From positions 239,775 through 303,774 of the forward strand of contig DASQFI010000059.1 of the NCBI GenBank assembly GCA_035633215.1: a DNA stretch of 64,000 nt, in the 5' to 3' direction. The position numbers were made by a program, and so were the translations under genes. How positions within the stretch are numbered: the first letter of the stretch is position 1; every line of letters starts with the position of its first letter. Below, piece by piece: positions 7,058 to 15,530 of this stretch. The notes beneath the pieces were generated by a model. It worked only from the letters and a program-made list of their open reading frames with translations. It was not told the DNA's origin and made no database searches. Origin of the DNA: DASQFI01 sp035633215. GTDB lineage: Bacteria; Acidobacteriota; Vicinamibacteria; Vicinamibacterales; SCN-69-37.

Positions 7058-8233
7058 TCAGAACCACCACCCCAGACCGGCATTGAGGACGTTCGGAGCC
7101 GTGAACGGGCTGCGGTTCCGGAGAATCGTGTAGTCGAACTTGATCGCCACATCCGGGTCAGGCCAGAGCGTGAAGCCCATGACCCAGGCGTCGCGATCGA
7201 ATTTCTTGAGCGGCACGTGCCCGGCGGGCATGCGAAACTGCGTGTCCACGTTTTCGTATCTCGTGAACACGCCGAGCTCCCCCACCCGCGAGCCCGTGAG
7301 GATGCGGTAGCCGCCTTCGAGGTAGAACCCGCGCAGCACGCGGGCGACGTTCGGGCTGACACCGGTGCGAAGCAGGCCGAGATCGTTCAGCCGATCGGCG
7401 TTGTCGATCGTGACTTGCGCGAACTGGCCGCGCAGCTCGAGCCGGTCGCGCGCGTACCGCATATCGGTTTCGATGAGCCGAACCGGCACGTCGAAGGCCG
7501 GCCGGAACTCGAATCCCGATCGGCCCGACCAGAAGCTGAGACCGGCGGTGAGCCCTGGGGTGCCGACGTATTCGACCCGGCCGGTGACCGCGACCCGGCC
7601 GGCGTTGGCCTCGCTCCCCTTCTGGCGGCCGCCGCGAATCCCTTCCTCGGCGCTGAACTCGGCCGCGTTGAGCGGCGCCATGAGGTAGGCCCGATAACGC
7701 AGGCCGCGGCCGACCTCGCCATGCACGCCGGCGCCGGCATCGAACCAGGTCGTCGGAATGATCACGGTATCGACGAGCGGCCGCTCAACGCCGTAAAACA
7801 CGGGCGGCTCGTGCCGCTCGTTGATGATCCCGACAGGCGCGAGAATCATCCCCGCGCGGATATTGAACGCGCGCGTGACGAGAAAATCGAGATAGGCCTG
7901 TTCGAGCTCCAGCTCTCCCGCTTTTTCGAGTCCCTCGACGAATGCGTGCTCCAACTCGAGCTCGCCGACGAAGCGCAGCCGATCGCTGAAACGATGCGTG
8001 ACCAGCAGCACGAAGCGATGAAAGTCGAGCACGCCGTCGGCAAACTGGGGCTTGTTGAAATGGAAGTCCATGTAGCCGGAGAGGCCGGTTGAGGGGGAGG
8101 GCGCGGCCGGTTGCGGCGACGGCGGCGTCTGCCCCGCCGCGCCGGCGGTTACGCAGGTCAAGAGGAGGGCAACCGAAATGCCCGTGAAAACAGGGGCCAA
8201 ACCGCCTGCCTTCCCGAAATTTTGATTAATCAA
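7058..8233 (-). CDS. Outer-membrane porin-like beta-barrel protein
   Basis: A 391-residue protein. It has a signal peptide (ISVALLLTCVTAGAAGQ), a Pro-rich linker, then alternating beta strands (GYMDFHFNKPQF, RLRFVGELELEHAF, FNIRAGMILAPVG) and the C-terminal aromatic ending GLGWWF expected for BAM recognition. The overall look is that of phosphate-selective OprO/OprP-type or 'hypothetical porin' proteins. First gene of the operon with the CuA cupredoxin (TGATG junction) and the di-haem oxidoreductase. It may admit the substrate or metal on which the periplasmic pair acts; this is inference. Confidence 0.8.
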   Translation of the reverse strand: MINQNFGKAGGLAPVFTGISVALLLTCVTAGAAGQTPPSPQPAAPSPSTGLSGYMDFHFNKPQFADGVLDFHRFVLLVTHRFSDRLRFVGELELEHAFVEGLEKAGELELEQAYLDFLVTRAFNIRAGMILAPVGIINERHEPPVFYGVERPLVDTVIIPTTWFDAGAGVHGEVGRGLRYRAYLMAPLNAAEFSAEEGIRGGRQKGSEANAGRVAVTGRVEYVGTPGLTAGLSFWSGRSGFEFRPAFDVPVRLIETDMRYARDRLELRGQFAQVTIDNADRLNDLGLLRTGVSPNVARVLRGFYLEGGYRILTGSRVGELGVFTRYENVDTQFRMPAGHVPLKKFDRDAWVMGFTLWPDPDVAIKFDYTILRNRSPFTAPNVLNAGLGWWF

Positions 8234-8282
8234 AACGTGAAGATTGAATCATCAAAGTCGCGCGCCGTCAAGCCACCCGGCG

Positions 8283-8393
8283 ATGATCGGCGCCGCCGGT
8301 CTCCTGATGGTGCCCGTTTCGCTGGCCGCATGCCTGCTGCCGGCGCTGCGGGCCGCCCGGCTGGACCAGCTCGTCGCGCTGCGGACGGAATAG
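8283..8393 (+). pseudogene. C-terminal remnant of an ADOP permease
   Basis: The plus-strand reading frame from 8283 to the stop at 8391-8393 gives MIGAAGLLMVPVSLAACLLP, then ALRAARLDQLVALRTE. This is the exact terminus of ADOP permeases: last helix, then (P)A-R-R-A-x-x-x-D-P-x-x-A-L-R. Compare YLPARRAARVDPVVALRS at the end of the complete copy at 26079. The rest of the gene is gone. It ends ten bases before a large inverted repeat, which may be the deletion or insertion boundary. Confidence 0.8.
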
Positions 8394-8403
8394 GCCACTG
8401 GAC

Positions 8404-8524
8404 ATTGATCGATTGATTGATCGATCTATCGATCGATTGAAGAGCGTTTCTGTCGCGTCATGGCTCTTGACGCGGCCGTGAAGGTTTTCAATCAATCGAT
8501 AGACCGATAGGCCGATCGATCAAT
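8404..8524. repeat. Large nested inverted repeat (ATCGAT-rich, 37-bp arms)
   Basis: Left arm 8404-8440 and right arm 8488-8524 are inverted copies of 37 bp, agreeing at about 30 positions by eye. They are built from GATCGAT and TTGATT units. The 47-base interval holds a second perfect stem, GCGTCA (8455-8460) / TGACGC (8468-8473), with a 7-base loop. The composition differs from the GC-rich surroundings. It could be a MITE-like element, a cruciform-forming site or a long structured RNA; no gene lies inside. Confidence 0.75.
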
Positions 8525-8584
8525 ACGGCTCTTTTATCTCGAGCACGACCGGACCGGCGGGGATGCCGGCCCGGTCGTCCGTTG

Positions 8585-8833
8585 TCACTTGCCTGCCGCT
8601 TTCCGCCTGGCCCAATACCGGCGCATGCCTGCGGCCATTCGGCGGCGCGCCGCGGCGGACATTTTCCGCCGCTTTCTTGGCCCACCCACTGACGCTGGCC
8701 CACGCTTCCTGGCCCCGCGTCTCAGGTCCGGGAAACTCGCAAAAATCGCGCTCTTCTCGGTGTCGATCTCTTCCAGTCGCGCCAATGCTCCTCGTCGGGC
8801 CCATTCACGATGCAGTACGGACGTCTGTGCCAT
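8585..8833 (-). CDS. Small basic protein with C-terminal KRRKMSAAARRR motif
   Basis: An 82-residue protein from the ATG at 8831-8833, with GGAG eight bases upstream. The N-terminal part (REWARRGALARLEEIDTEKS) looks helical. The C-terminal 30 residues (KRRKMSAAARRRMAAGMRRY, then WARRKAAGK) are a strongly basic Ala-rich helix ending in a W-A-R-R-K box. This tail recurs in small bacterial proteins of unknown function and resembles histone-H1-like or DNA-binding tails. Nucleic-acid binding is plausible but unproven. Monocistronic, downstream of the haloperoxidase-like gene on the same strand. Confidence 0.7.
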   Translation of the reverse strand: MAQTSVLHREWARRGALARLEEIDTEKSAIFASFPDLRRGARKRGPASVGGPRKRRKMSAAARRRMAAGMRRYWARRKAAGK

Positions 8834-8920
8834 TCATTTCACTCCAGCGAATAGTGAACTCCATGTTCTGATGGACATTCTGGCACGCACCGCTACGGCC
8901 GGCAACGCACGTGAGACGAG

Positions 8921-10183
8921 CTACCGCGATCGATTGCCCTTCGGCCGCATGACGTGCGTGAACGCCCACGCTCCAATCGAGACCCCGCATCGCAATCCAT
9001 CTTCATTGGCCGACCGGTAGTGGATCCCGCCGTACAAGCGGCTCATGGCCGCTTCGCCCGCCGCTTCCGAGAGTCTCGAGAACACACGGGCCTCACCCGG
9101 CAGGAAGTCTGACGTCGCCGTGAAGACGACCTCGTCGGTGCCATAGAACAATGCGAGCACCGTGGCAGCAGCGCCGCTGAACGTGCTGTGTCCCGAGACG
9201 TAGTCAGGGAACGGCGGAGTGGCAATGAACGAGCTCCAACCCGGGTCCGCAGTCGTCTCGTCGTTTCCGTCCGAGTCACCCGCGCGAATTGCCGTCACCG
9301 GCCTCCAGAAGTTGAAGGCGTACTTGGCGTCCCACGCGGCAATCGAGGCGTCGGCCAGGGCAACGTTCAGGAGCGCGAACAGACGTGCTTTTTCAATCGG
9401 CGGTGTTTCCGCCAGATCGCTTACTCCACGCGCGATGCTGTTCCAGTGCCCGGGCGGTGTTTCCGTGCCCACGCCGTCGGCCCAGAAGAGGGCGATGAGA
9501 CTCTGCTCAGCGGTACGCGTCGAGCCGACCGCCGCACCAAGCGTCTTCACCTCGTTGTAGTCATCGGTCCATGTCGAGCTGTCGAGTGACGGCGGCCCGC
9601 TGGGTCTGAAGTCATCCCCTGCGTCCAACGCAAAGGGCGTCACAAAGCCCCACTGCGGCAGCAGATACGGCTGGAACCCAGGAGGTGTCGGCACCCAGGC
9701 TCCGGGCCCCGTGGTCGAAGGTGGCGCCACGATCGCCGCGGCGCCGTCCTGGCTGCGTGAGGTCAGGATTCGGTCCGCGACCATTGCTCCCCAGCTCAGG
9801 CCGCGTCTCTTTTGCGGGTGGTCGTCGATGGCGTTCACGATCGACGCATGCAGCAAATCGAACGACGTCGACTGGCCCGGGAACAGCGTCACCAGCACGC
9901 GATGCGCGGCTGCGCTCGCCGCGGCGTCGATCGAAGCGCTGCCTGGAACGCCGCTCGGGACGAAGTAGTGTTCGTAGGATCGATCGATGCCGTTGATCGC
10001 GTCGAAGATCGAGATGTGCAGGATGGCCAGCGCGCGGGCCGCCACCGGAGGCGACGTCCGCTGGACACGAATGGCATTCAGGGCCGCAACGTTCCAGTCG
10101 GCCACGACATCGGCCGCCGCGGCCGGCACGGAAACGGGTACGAGGCAGAAGGCCAGAACGGTGAAGAAGGTCGGGCGTTGCAT
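8921..10183 (-). CDS. Secreted vanadium-dependent haloperoxidase / PAP2-superfamily protein
   Basis: A 420-residue protein with a signal peptide (FFTVLAFCLVPVSVPAAAA). The three phosphatase/haloperoxidase motifs are in order: K-x6-R as KYAFNFWRP (around residue 290), SGHSTFSGAAA (around 335) and R-x5-H as SRLYGGIHY (around 390). These residues bind vanadate in haloperoxidases or phosphate in PAP2 acid phosphatases. Length and the N-terminal WNVAALNAI/IFDAINGID helices match the bacterial vanadium haloperoxidase-like group rather than short PAP2 phosphatases. Halide oxidation versus phosphatase activity cannot be decided from sequence. Single gene, divergent from the PQQ-propeller gene with about 200 bases between. 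Confidence 0.87.
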   Translation of the reverse strand: MQRPTFFTVLAFCLVPVSVPAAAADVVADWNVAALNAIRVQRTSPPVAARALAILHISIFDAINGIDRSYEHYFVPSGVPGSASIDAAASAAAHRVLVTLFPGQSTSFDLLHASIVNAIDDHPQKRRGLSWGAMVADRILTSRSQDGAAAIVAPPSTTGPGAWVPTPPGFQPYLLPQWGFVTPFALDAGDDFRPSGPPSLDSSTWTDDYNEVKTLGAAVGSTRTAEQSLIALFWADGVGTETPPGHWNSIARGVSDLAETPPIEKARLFALLNVALADASIAAWDAKYAFNFWRPVTAIRAGDSDGNDETTADPGWSSFIATPPFPDYVSGHSTFSGAAATVLALFYGTDEVVFTATSDFLPGEARVFSRLSEAAGEAAMSRLYGGIHYRSANEDGLRCGVSIGAWAFTHVMRPKGNRSR

Positions 10184-10384
10184 GGTGCTGCTCCAGAAGT
10201 ACAGGCGTTCTCGTCTCTGGGGAGCAGCGCCCGTTGCCTGAACGAGCAGCGATCGGAAACGCGAGGACGTCGCCGGGGAGTGGCAGAAAGTACCTTATCA
10301 GAACCGGCGTGCGCGAAATGTGAAACCTCGACGCGGTCAAGAGCTCTGCCTGAAGGCGGTTGAGCTCCCGCGTACAATGGCGGC

Positions 10385-11620
10385 ATGAAGAACTGGTTGA
10401 GCGCCGTCGCCTGCGCCGCGGCGTTATCGGCAAGCGCGATCGCGCAGCAACCGGCCACGGGAGACTGGCCGCAATGGCGCGGTCCGGATCGCAACGGCAT
10501 TTCCCGGGAAACCGGACTGCTGCAGCAGTGGCCAACCGCGGGCCCGCCCGTCGTCTGGGCGGCCACCGGCCTCGGCGCCGGGTATGGCACGGTCGCCGTC
10601 AAAGGCACGCGCGTGTTCGTGCAGGGCCTGCGCGGGCGCCAGACGATGGTGCACAGCCTCGACGGCGCGACGGGAAAGTACCTCTGGTCGAAGACCCTGG
10701 GTTCGGGCGGTGACAACGACCGCGGATCCGGGCCGCGAAGCACGCCAACCCTGGACGGCGATCGCGTTTATGTGCTGACGGAAACAGGCGAGCTCTGGTG
10801 CCTGCGCGAGGACGGCACCGAGATGTGGCATCGGAACATCCTGCGCGACTTCTCCGGCGGCAACATCGGCTGGCTGATCAGCGAGTCGCCGCTCGTCGAC
10901 GGCGATCGCGTGGTCGTGACACCAGGCGGCCGGCAGGCGGGCATGGTCGCGCTCGACAAGATGACGGGAAAAACGATCTGGACGGCGAAGGAACTGAGCG
11001 ACGAAGCGGGCTACGCGTCGGTCGTCACCGTCGAGGTCGAGGGCATTCGCGCATACACGACGTTCACGGGGTCGGGCGCCGTCGGCGTGCGCGCGTCAGA
11101 CGGCAAGGTGATGTGGCGCTACACCCAGGCCGCGAACGGCACCGCCAACATCACGACGCCGGTCGTGCAGGACAATCAAGTCTTCTACACCTCCGCGTAC
11201 GGCACGGGCGCCGGCCTGGTCACCCTGCGGGCCCAGAACGGCGAGCTCGCGGCGAAGGAGACCTACTTCACGCGCGCGATGCAGAATCACCATGGCGGCG
11301 TCGTCCTGATCAAGGGCACGATCTACGGCTTCAACAACGCCATCCTCTCGGCAATCGATTTCGCGACCGGCAAGCCGCTCTGGCAGCATCGGAGCGTCGG
11401 CAAGGGCGCCGTGACGTACGCCGACGGGCGTCTCTACATGGTGAGCGAAGACAATGTCGTCGGGCTCGCCGAAATCACGCCGCAGGGATACCGCGAAACC
11501 GGGCGATTCCAGATCGCGGATCAGGGACTGCCGAGCTGGTCGCACCCGGTGGTGAGCGGCGGACGACTGTTCATCCGCAATCAGAATTCGCTGACGGTGT
11601 ACGACGTGCGGGCGCGGTGA
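10385..11620 (+). CDS. Exported PQQ-type beta-propeller protein
   Basis: A 411-residue protein with signal peptide (WLSAVACAAALSASAIAQ). It begins with WPQWRGPDRNGIS, the usual opening of the 'PQQ-binding-like beta-propeller' proteins of acidobacteria and planctomycetes. It then has repeated propeller-blade motifs of the type SLDGATGKYLW, ALDKMTGKTIW, ASDGKVMW, AIDFATGKPLW. There is no haem or dehydrogenase catalytic residue, so it is more like BamB than a quinoprotein dehydrogenase. Probably a periplasmic or extracellular binding scaffold. Not in an operon. Confidence 0.85.
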   Translation: MKNWLSAVACAAALSASAIAQQPATGDWPQWRGPDRNGISRETGLLQQWPTAGPPVVWAATGLGAGYGTVAVKGTRVFVQGLRGRQTMVHSLDGATGKYLWSKTLGSGGDNDRGSGPRSTPTLDGDRVYVLTETGELWCLREDGTEMWHRNILRDFSGGNIGWLISESPLVDGDRVVVTPGGRQAGMVALDKMTGKTIWTAKELSDEAGYASVVTVEVEGIRAYTTFTGSGAVGVRASDGKVMWRYTQAANGTANITTPVVQDNQVFYTSAYGTGAGLVTLRAQNGELAAKETYFTRAMQNHHGGVVLIKGTIYGFNNAILSAIDFATGKPLWQHRSVGKGAVTYADGRLYMVSEDNVVGLAEITPQGYRETGRFQIADQGLPSWSHPVVSGGRLFIRNQNSLTVYDVRAR

Positions 11621-11936
11621 CTCGCCACACGCATGTGCCAAGAGCGTGAACCACGAAGCTCACGAAGGACACGAAGGCGCGCGCGAACCATCTCAAGAAA
11701 GCAGGAAAGCTCACTTCGGCAAACGGTGCACCCCGACCAGCGTCGCCGCAGTCTGTCAGGCCGGTCCTGACGGTTTGCCCGGCGGCCTCTCCGCCAGAGG
11801 GACGGAATTCCAGCACGCGGTACGTGGAGTGTTTGAGGGGCCGAGCGCGAGAACTACTCGAATTAGACTATAGTTCGAATCGAATAGTTCACGGAGGCGT
11901 TCTGAGTTCGAAGTTCGCCGCCGAAGGCGGCGGTCT
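11621..11936. other. Intergenic region with short CACGAAGG repeats
   Basis: This 316-base gap holds no gene I can support. At 11647-11690 there are repeated CACGAAG(G/C)xCACGAAGG units; on the minus strand these translate to the artefact FVSFVSFVVH. Further on (11868-11933) come TAGTTCGAAT repeats leading into a copy of the GTTCGAAGTTCGCC-hairpin element, which abuts the end of the minus-strand permease gene. Confidence 0.6.
11899..11933. repeat. GTTCGAAGTTC-hairpin element, copy 1
   Basis: Sequence GTTCTGAGTTCGAAGTTC followed by the hairpin GCCGCC-GAA-GGCGGC. It lies immediately 3' of the ADOP gene that ends at 11937 on the minus strand. The same block recurs at 41527, 43587 and 53193. Confidence 0.75.
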
Positions 11937-14345
11937 CTACTCCGGCCGCAGGACCCGCGCCGGGTCCAGCCGCGAGGCCCGGAACGCCGGGATCGTGGTG
12001 GCAATGGCCGCAATACCCAAAACGATGATCGTCGCGCCGCCCAGGATCATCGGGTCGGATGCCCGGGCCTGGTAGATGTGGCTCGAGATGACGCGTCCGG
12101 CCAGGTACGCGACCGTCAGGCCGATGGCCGTGCCGATGATTGCCAGCGTGCGGCCCTGCCTCAGCATCAGCCAGAACACGGTGGCCGGCGTCGCGCCGAG
12201 CGCGAGCCGCGTCGCGACTTCGCCGCTGCGCTGCGACGAGGCGTAGGCGATGACGCCGTAGATGCCGACCGCGGCCAGCGCGACCGCGACGACGCCGAAG
12301 ATCAGCATGAGCGTCATGCCGAGCTCCTGCCTGCGGAGCGTGGCGCCGACAAGGTCGGAGACCAACTCGAACTCCACCGCCATCTGCGGATCGGTTTTTC
12401 GGACCTCCTCGCGAATGGTCGATTGAAGCGTCGTCGGATCCGTCACGGTCGTCGCGACGACGACCGACAGCCGGCGGAACGGCAGCTGGGCGTGGGCCGT
12501 GTAGAACGCCGGCTCGGCGGCGGTGTCGAGGGCTTTTTGGCGAATGTCGTCGACGACGCCGATGATCGTGGCTTCGTTGCGGGGATCGACCGTCGGATAG
12601 CCGGCGGAAAACTGGACGCCGATCGGGTCGCGGTTTGCCAAATGCCGGCGGGCGAAGGTGCGGTTGACGATCGCGACGACGGCGCCGCCCTGCCGATCCG
12701 AGCTGTTGAAATCCCGGCCCGCGATGATCCTGCTGCCCATGGCGTCGAAGAATCCAGGGGTGACGGCACGCTGCCGTGACCCCATCGGGTTCTTCGGATC
12801 CATCGCCTCGGCGCGCAGCTGCACGAAGAGCGAGGCCTCCAGATTGCCCCGCAATGGAAAACTGGACGTCCCGCCGGCCGCCGCGACGCCGGGAAGGGCT
12901 CGCAGCCGCACGAGCAGATCGTTCGCGGTCGAGATCGTCACCTGGTTGTCGCGGTACTTCGGTCCCTGCATGGACACGTCGAACAGCACCCGCCTGGCGG
13001 CGACGAAGCCGGGGTCGATCGCGCGCAGGCTCGCGAACCCGCGAATGAGCCAGCCGGCGCCGGCGACGAGCGTGATCGCGAGCGCAATCTCGGCCACGGT
13101 CATCACGTTGAGCCAGCGCGTCGTGCCTGGACCGCCGGTAGCGGACCGGCTGCTCTCGTTCATCAGGGTCTTGACATCGGTGCGGGCCAGCCGCAGTGCG
13201 GGCGCGAATCCCACGAGCAGGCCGCTCACGACAAGCGCCGCGAGCGCGAAGAGCAGCACGTAACCGTCGAACGGCACGGACTCGAGACGCGGCAGCTTCG
13301 CCGCGCCAATTCTGAGCAGCAGCCGCACGCCAAGATAGGCGACGAGCAGGCCCAGCAGGGCTCCCGCCGTCGACAGCACGACTGATTCAGTGAGAAGTTG
13401 GCGGACGATCCGTCCGCGGCCCGCGCCGAGGGCGACGCGCACCGCCATCTCTCTGGCCCGCGACGCCCCTCGCGCGAAAAGAAGATTCGTCACATTGACG
13501 CAGGCGAGCAGCAGCAGGAGCCCGGTGGCCGACAGCACGACGATCAGAATCGGGCCGAGATCGCCGACGATCGACTCCACCAGCGGGCTGACGACGTACA
13601 CCCTCGACAGGGCGCTGGCCGGGAAATCCCGGGCCAGTCCGGCCATGACACCGGCCATTTCGCTCCGGACACGCTCGATCGTCGTCCCCGGCTTCACGCG
13701 CATATAGCCTTCGAGCCCGTGACCGACGTCCTGCGGATCGAGCCGCCGGGTCACCCAGAAATCCGCCGCGTGCGGCGTGTCGAACGCCGGCGGCGCGACG
13801 CCGGCAATCGTCGTGCTGAACTCGGCGAAGCGGATCGGCTTACCGACGATCGCCGGGTCGGCGTTGAAGAAGTCCCTCCAGATTGGATGAGAAATCACCA
13901 CGACCGGCGGGCCGTTGGCGGCGAACTGCTCGGGCGTGAAACCGCCAAGCGTCATCGGCAGACCGAACAGTTCGAAAAACCCCTCGCTGACCGCGTACAC
14001 GCGCGTGCGAAGCGGCGTGCCGTCGTCGCGCAGGAGCGTGACGTCCTGCTGCTGCAGACCGACGGCCCGTGAGATCGAGAGATTGGGATCGTTCAGCCGG
14101 ACGATTTCGCTCCCCGCGAGGAGGCCGGTCGTCACGCGCCCGTCGGTCAGCGCCGTCCGCAGCCCGTACAGATCCTGTGGGTTGGGATACGGCAGCGGCC
14201 GGAGCAGGACCGCGTTGACCGTACTGAAGAGCGCGGTCGTCGCGCCTATCCCCAGCGCCAGCGTGCCGATGGCGGCCAGCGGAAACGCCGGCGTCTTGCG
14301 GAGGTTGCGCAGGGCAAATCGAAGGTCCTGGAGGAGGGTCCCCAT
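11937..14345 (-). CDS. ADOP-family FtsX/MacB-like permease
   Basis: A complete 802-residue permease. It has the N-terminal helix with TLALGIGATTALFSTVNAVL and the periplasmic MacB_PCD domain (VVISHPIWRDFF ... FSTTIAGVAPPAF). The first FtsX block includes CVNVTNLLFARGASR. Then come a second pair of helices, a second periplasmic domain (IVNRTFARRHLANRDPIGVQ) and a second FtsX block with YGVIAYASSQRSGEVATRLA, ending ASRLDPARVLRPE. The duplicated FtsX layout and lack of an adjacent ATPase are the ADOP hallmark. The repeated element at its 3' end may serve as a transcript end. Substrate unknown. Confidence 0.93.
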   Translation of the reverse strand: MGTLLQDLRFALRNLRKTPAFPLAAIGTLALGIGATTALFSTVNAVLLRPLPYPNPQDLYGLRTALTDGRVTTGLLAGSEIVRLNDPNLSISRAVGLQQQDVTLLRDDGTPLRTRVYAVSEGFFELFGLPMTLGGFTPEQFAANGPPVVVISHPIWRDFFNADPAIVGKPIRFAEFSTTIAGVAPPAFDTPHAADFWVTRRLDPQDVGHGLEGYMRVKPGTTIERVRSEMAGVMAGLARDFPASALSRVYVVSPLVESIVGDLGPILIVVLSATGLLLLLACVNVTNLLFARGASRAREMAVRVALGAGRGRIVRQLLTESVVLSTAGALLGLLVAYLGVRLLLRIGAAKLPRLESVPFDGYVLLFALAALVVSGLLVGFAPALRLARTDVKTLMNESSRSATGGPGTTRWLNVMTVAEIALAITLVAGAGWLIRGFASLRAIDPGFVAARRVLFDVSMQGPKYRDNQVTISTANDLLVRLRALPGVAAAGGTSSFPLRGNLEASLFVQLRAEAMDPKNPMGSRQRAVTPGFFDAMGSRIIAGRDFNSSDRQGGAVVAIVNRTFARRHLANRDPIGVQFSAGYPTVDPRNEATIIGVVDDIRQKALDTAAEPAFYTAHAQLPFRRLSVVVATTVTDPTTLQSTIREEVRKTDPQMAVEFELVSDLVGATLRRQELGMTLMLIFGVVAVALAAVGIYGVIAYASSQRSGEVATRLALGATPATVFWLMLRQGRTLAIIGTAIGLTVAYLAGRVISSHIYQARASDPMILGGATIIVLGIAAIATTIPAFRASRLDPARVLRPE

Positions 14346-14384
14346 GGGAGCATTAGACGCAACTCGACGTCATTTCGGTGACGG

Positions 14385-15047
14385 TTATTCGCCGCCGCTG
14401 CCTTTGAACTGGTCGTCGTCATCGGCAAAGAGCACATTGAAGCTCGTGAGGGATCCATAGCAGCCGCTCACATACGCCTGCAGTTTCACCTTTACATCGT
14501 CGGGGAGGGCCGAGGCGTTCACGTGCTGTTCGAGCGAACGCAAGCGATTGCGCAGCATGACGACCTTGTGGAAGAAGGTCTCGATCGGCCAGCTTTTCTC
14601 CTGGAGACCCGGGGTGCCCGGCCGAAGAACCAGCGTGCCGCCGCGCCACTTCTCGGCGGGAACGGCCGCGGTCAGTCCGGACTCCTCGCGGATCACGCGG
14701 CGGAGCAACGACTCGAGATCGGTCATCGGATTCCCCGGCGGCACGATGGCCGGGCCTCGGCGCTCGCGATCGCTCACGAGCGGAAACGGTGCGCGCGCAT
14801 CGGCCGCGCGTGACGGTGCGGGACGCGTCGGGCCAGGCGAGCCCGTCTGCATGCTGGAGGCCGGAGCCGCTGGGTCTTGGCGCGGCCCGCCGCGATAGTT
14901 GTGCTCGCTCCGACAGTAGCCGCACACGACCCGCAGCGGCTGTTCGTCGGCGTCGGTCGCCATCACCGTGTGCATGCGATCCATCTTGCACGCGCGGCAG
15001 AAATCCTCGATGCTCGAACCGGCGCGGTGGGTTCGACCGGCAGACAT
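14385..15047 (-). CDS. Zinc-ribbon protein of unknown function
   Basis: A 220-residue protein. The N-terminal third holds a four-cysteine ribbon: C-x2-C in FCRACKMDRMH (about residues 17-20), then C-x2-C in VVCGYCRSEHNY (about 42-45). A Pro/Ala-rich disordered linker follows. The C-terminal half (WRGGTLVLRPG, IETFFHKVVMLRNRLRSLEQ) is helical and ends in an acidic tail DDDDQFKGSGGE. The two-part layout suggests a nucleic-acid or protein-binding adaptor; no known family member came to mind. The next gene on the same strand (the ADOP) starts 40 bases downstream, so co-transcription is possible. Confidence 0.75.
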   Translation of the reverse strand: MSAGRTHRAGSSIEDFCRACKMDRMHTVMATDADEQPLRVVCGYCRSEHNYRGGPRQDPAAPASSMQTGSPGPTRPAPSRAADARAPFPLVSDRERRGPAIVPPGNPMTDLESLLRRVIREESGLTAAVPAEKWRGGTLVLRPGTPGLQEKSWPIETFFHKVVMLRNRLRSLEQHVNASALPDDVKVKLQAYVSGCYGSLTSFNVLFADDDDQFKGSGGE

Positions 15048-15100
15048 TCGAGGATTATCGCCCGCCCTGCCAGTGTCGCGTTATGCTGCCTTATGCCAAC

Positions 15101-15142
15101 CTCACCGATGGTGGTTTGCGGCACCCGTAAAGACTCAGCGGT
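15101..15142 (+). pseudogene. Last 13 codons of a glyoxalase (VOC) gene
   Basis: In frame with the stop at 15140-15142 the sequence reads HRWWFAAPVKTQR. This is nearly identical to the end of the larger VOC remnant at 33769-33978 (HRWWFAAPVNTQR), and the DNA match continues through CGGTAGGAA after the stop. Nothing upstream of 15098 resembles the family. This is a transferred or left-over gene tail, not an expressed gene. Confidence 0.65.
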
Positions 15143-15199
15143 AGGAAGATAGTCCGCGTCCACGACGCACGAGGTTGAGGCGCGGAGACAGGCAGCATC

Positions 15200-15445
15200 A
15201 TGAGCGACAAGACGACCGATGAATCCGTTCTCAGAAAGATTACGCGGCTTGTGGAGGAAGAACAGGCGCTCTACGCGCGTGAGCCAATGAACGACCAGGC
15301 GCGGGCGCGCGTGGCCGAGCTTACGGTCGAGCTGGACCAGTGCTGGGATCTGCTCCGCCAGCGGCGTGCGCTTCGCGAGTTTGGCCAGGATCCCGATCAG
15401 GCGAAGGTCCGGCCGGCGTCCGTCGTGGAGAAGTACGAGCAGTAG
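15200..15445 (+). CDS. DUF2630-family small protein
   Basis: An 81-residue protein with the complete DUF2630 pattern. A short acidic head is followed by the helix ITRLVEEEQALYAREP, the second helix VAELTVELDQCWDLLRQRRA, and the conserved tail REFGQDPDQAKVRPASVVEK. Full length for the family; a two-helix hairpin of unknown role found in actinobacteria, acidobacteria and others. A GGAG lies about a dozen bases before the ATG. It is a single gene between a glyoxalase tail remnant and the convergent kinase gene. Confidence 0.9.
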   Translation: MSDKTTDESVLRKITRLVEEEQALYAREPMNDQARARVAELTVELDQCWDLLRQRRALREFGQDPDQAKVRPASVVEKYEQ

Positions 15446-15530
15446 ACAGGCGTGAGGCGAGGCCGCGTCGATCGGCGGCCGGCGTGAAGCACGTTCTGTG
15501 CCTGAGCGTCGTCTCCGTCAGGTCCGACCG

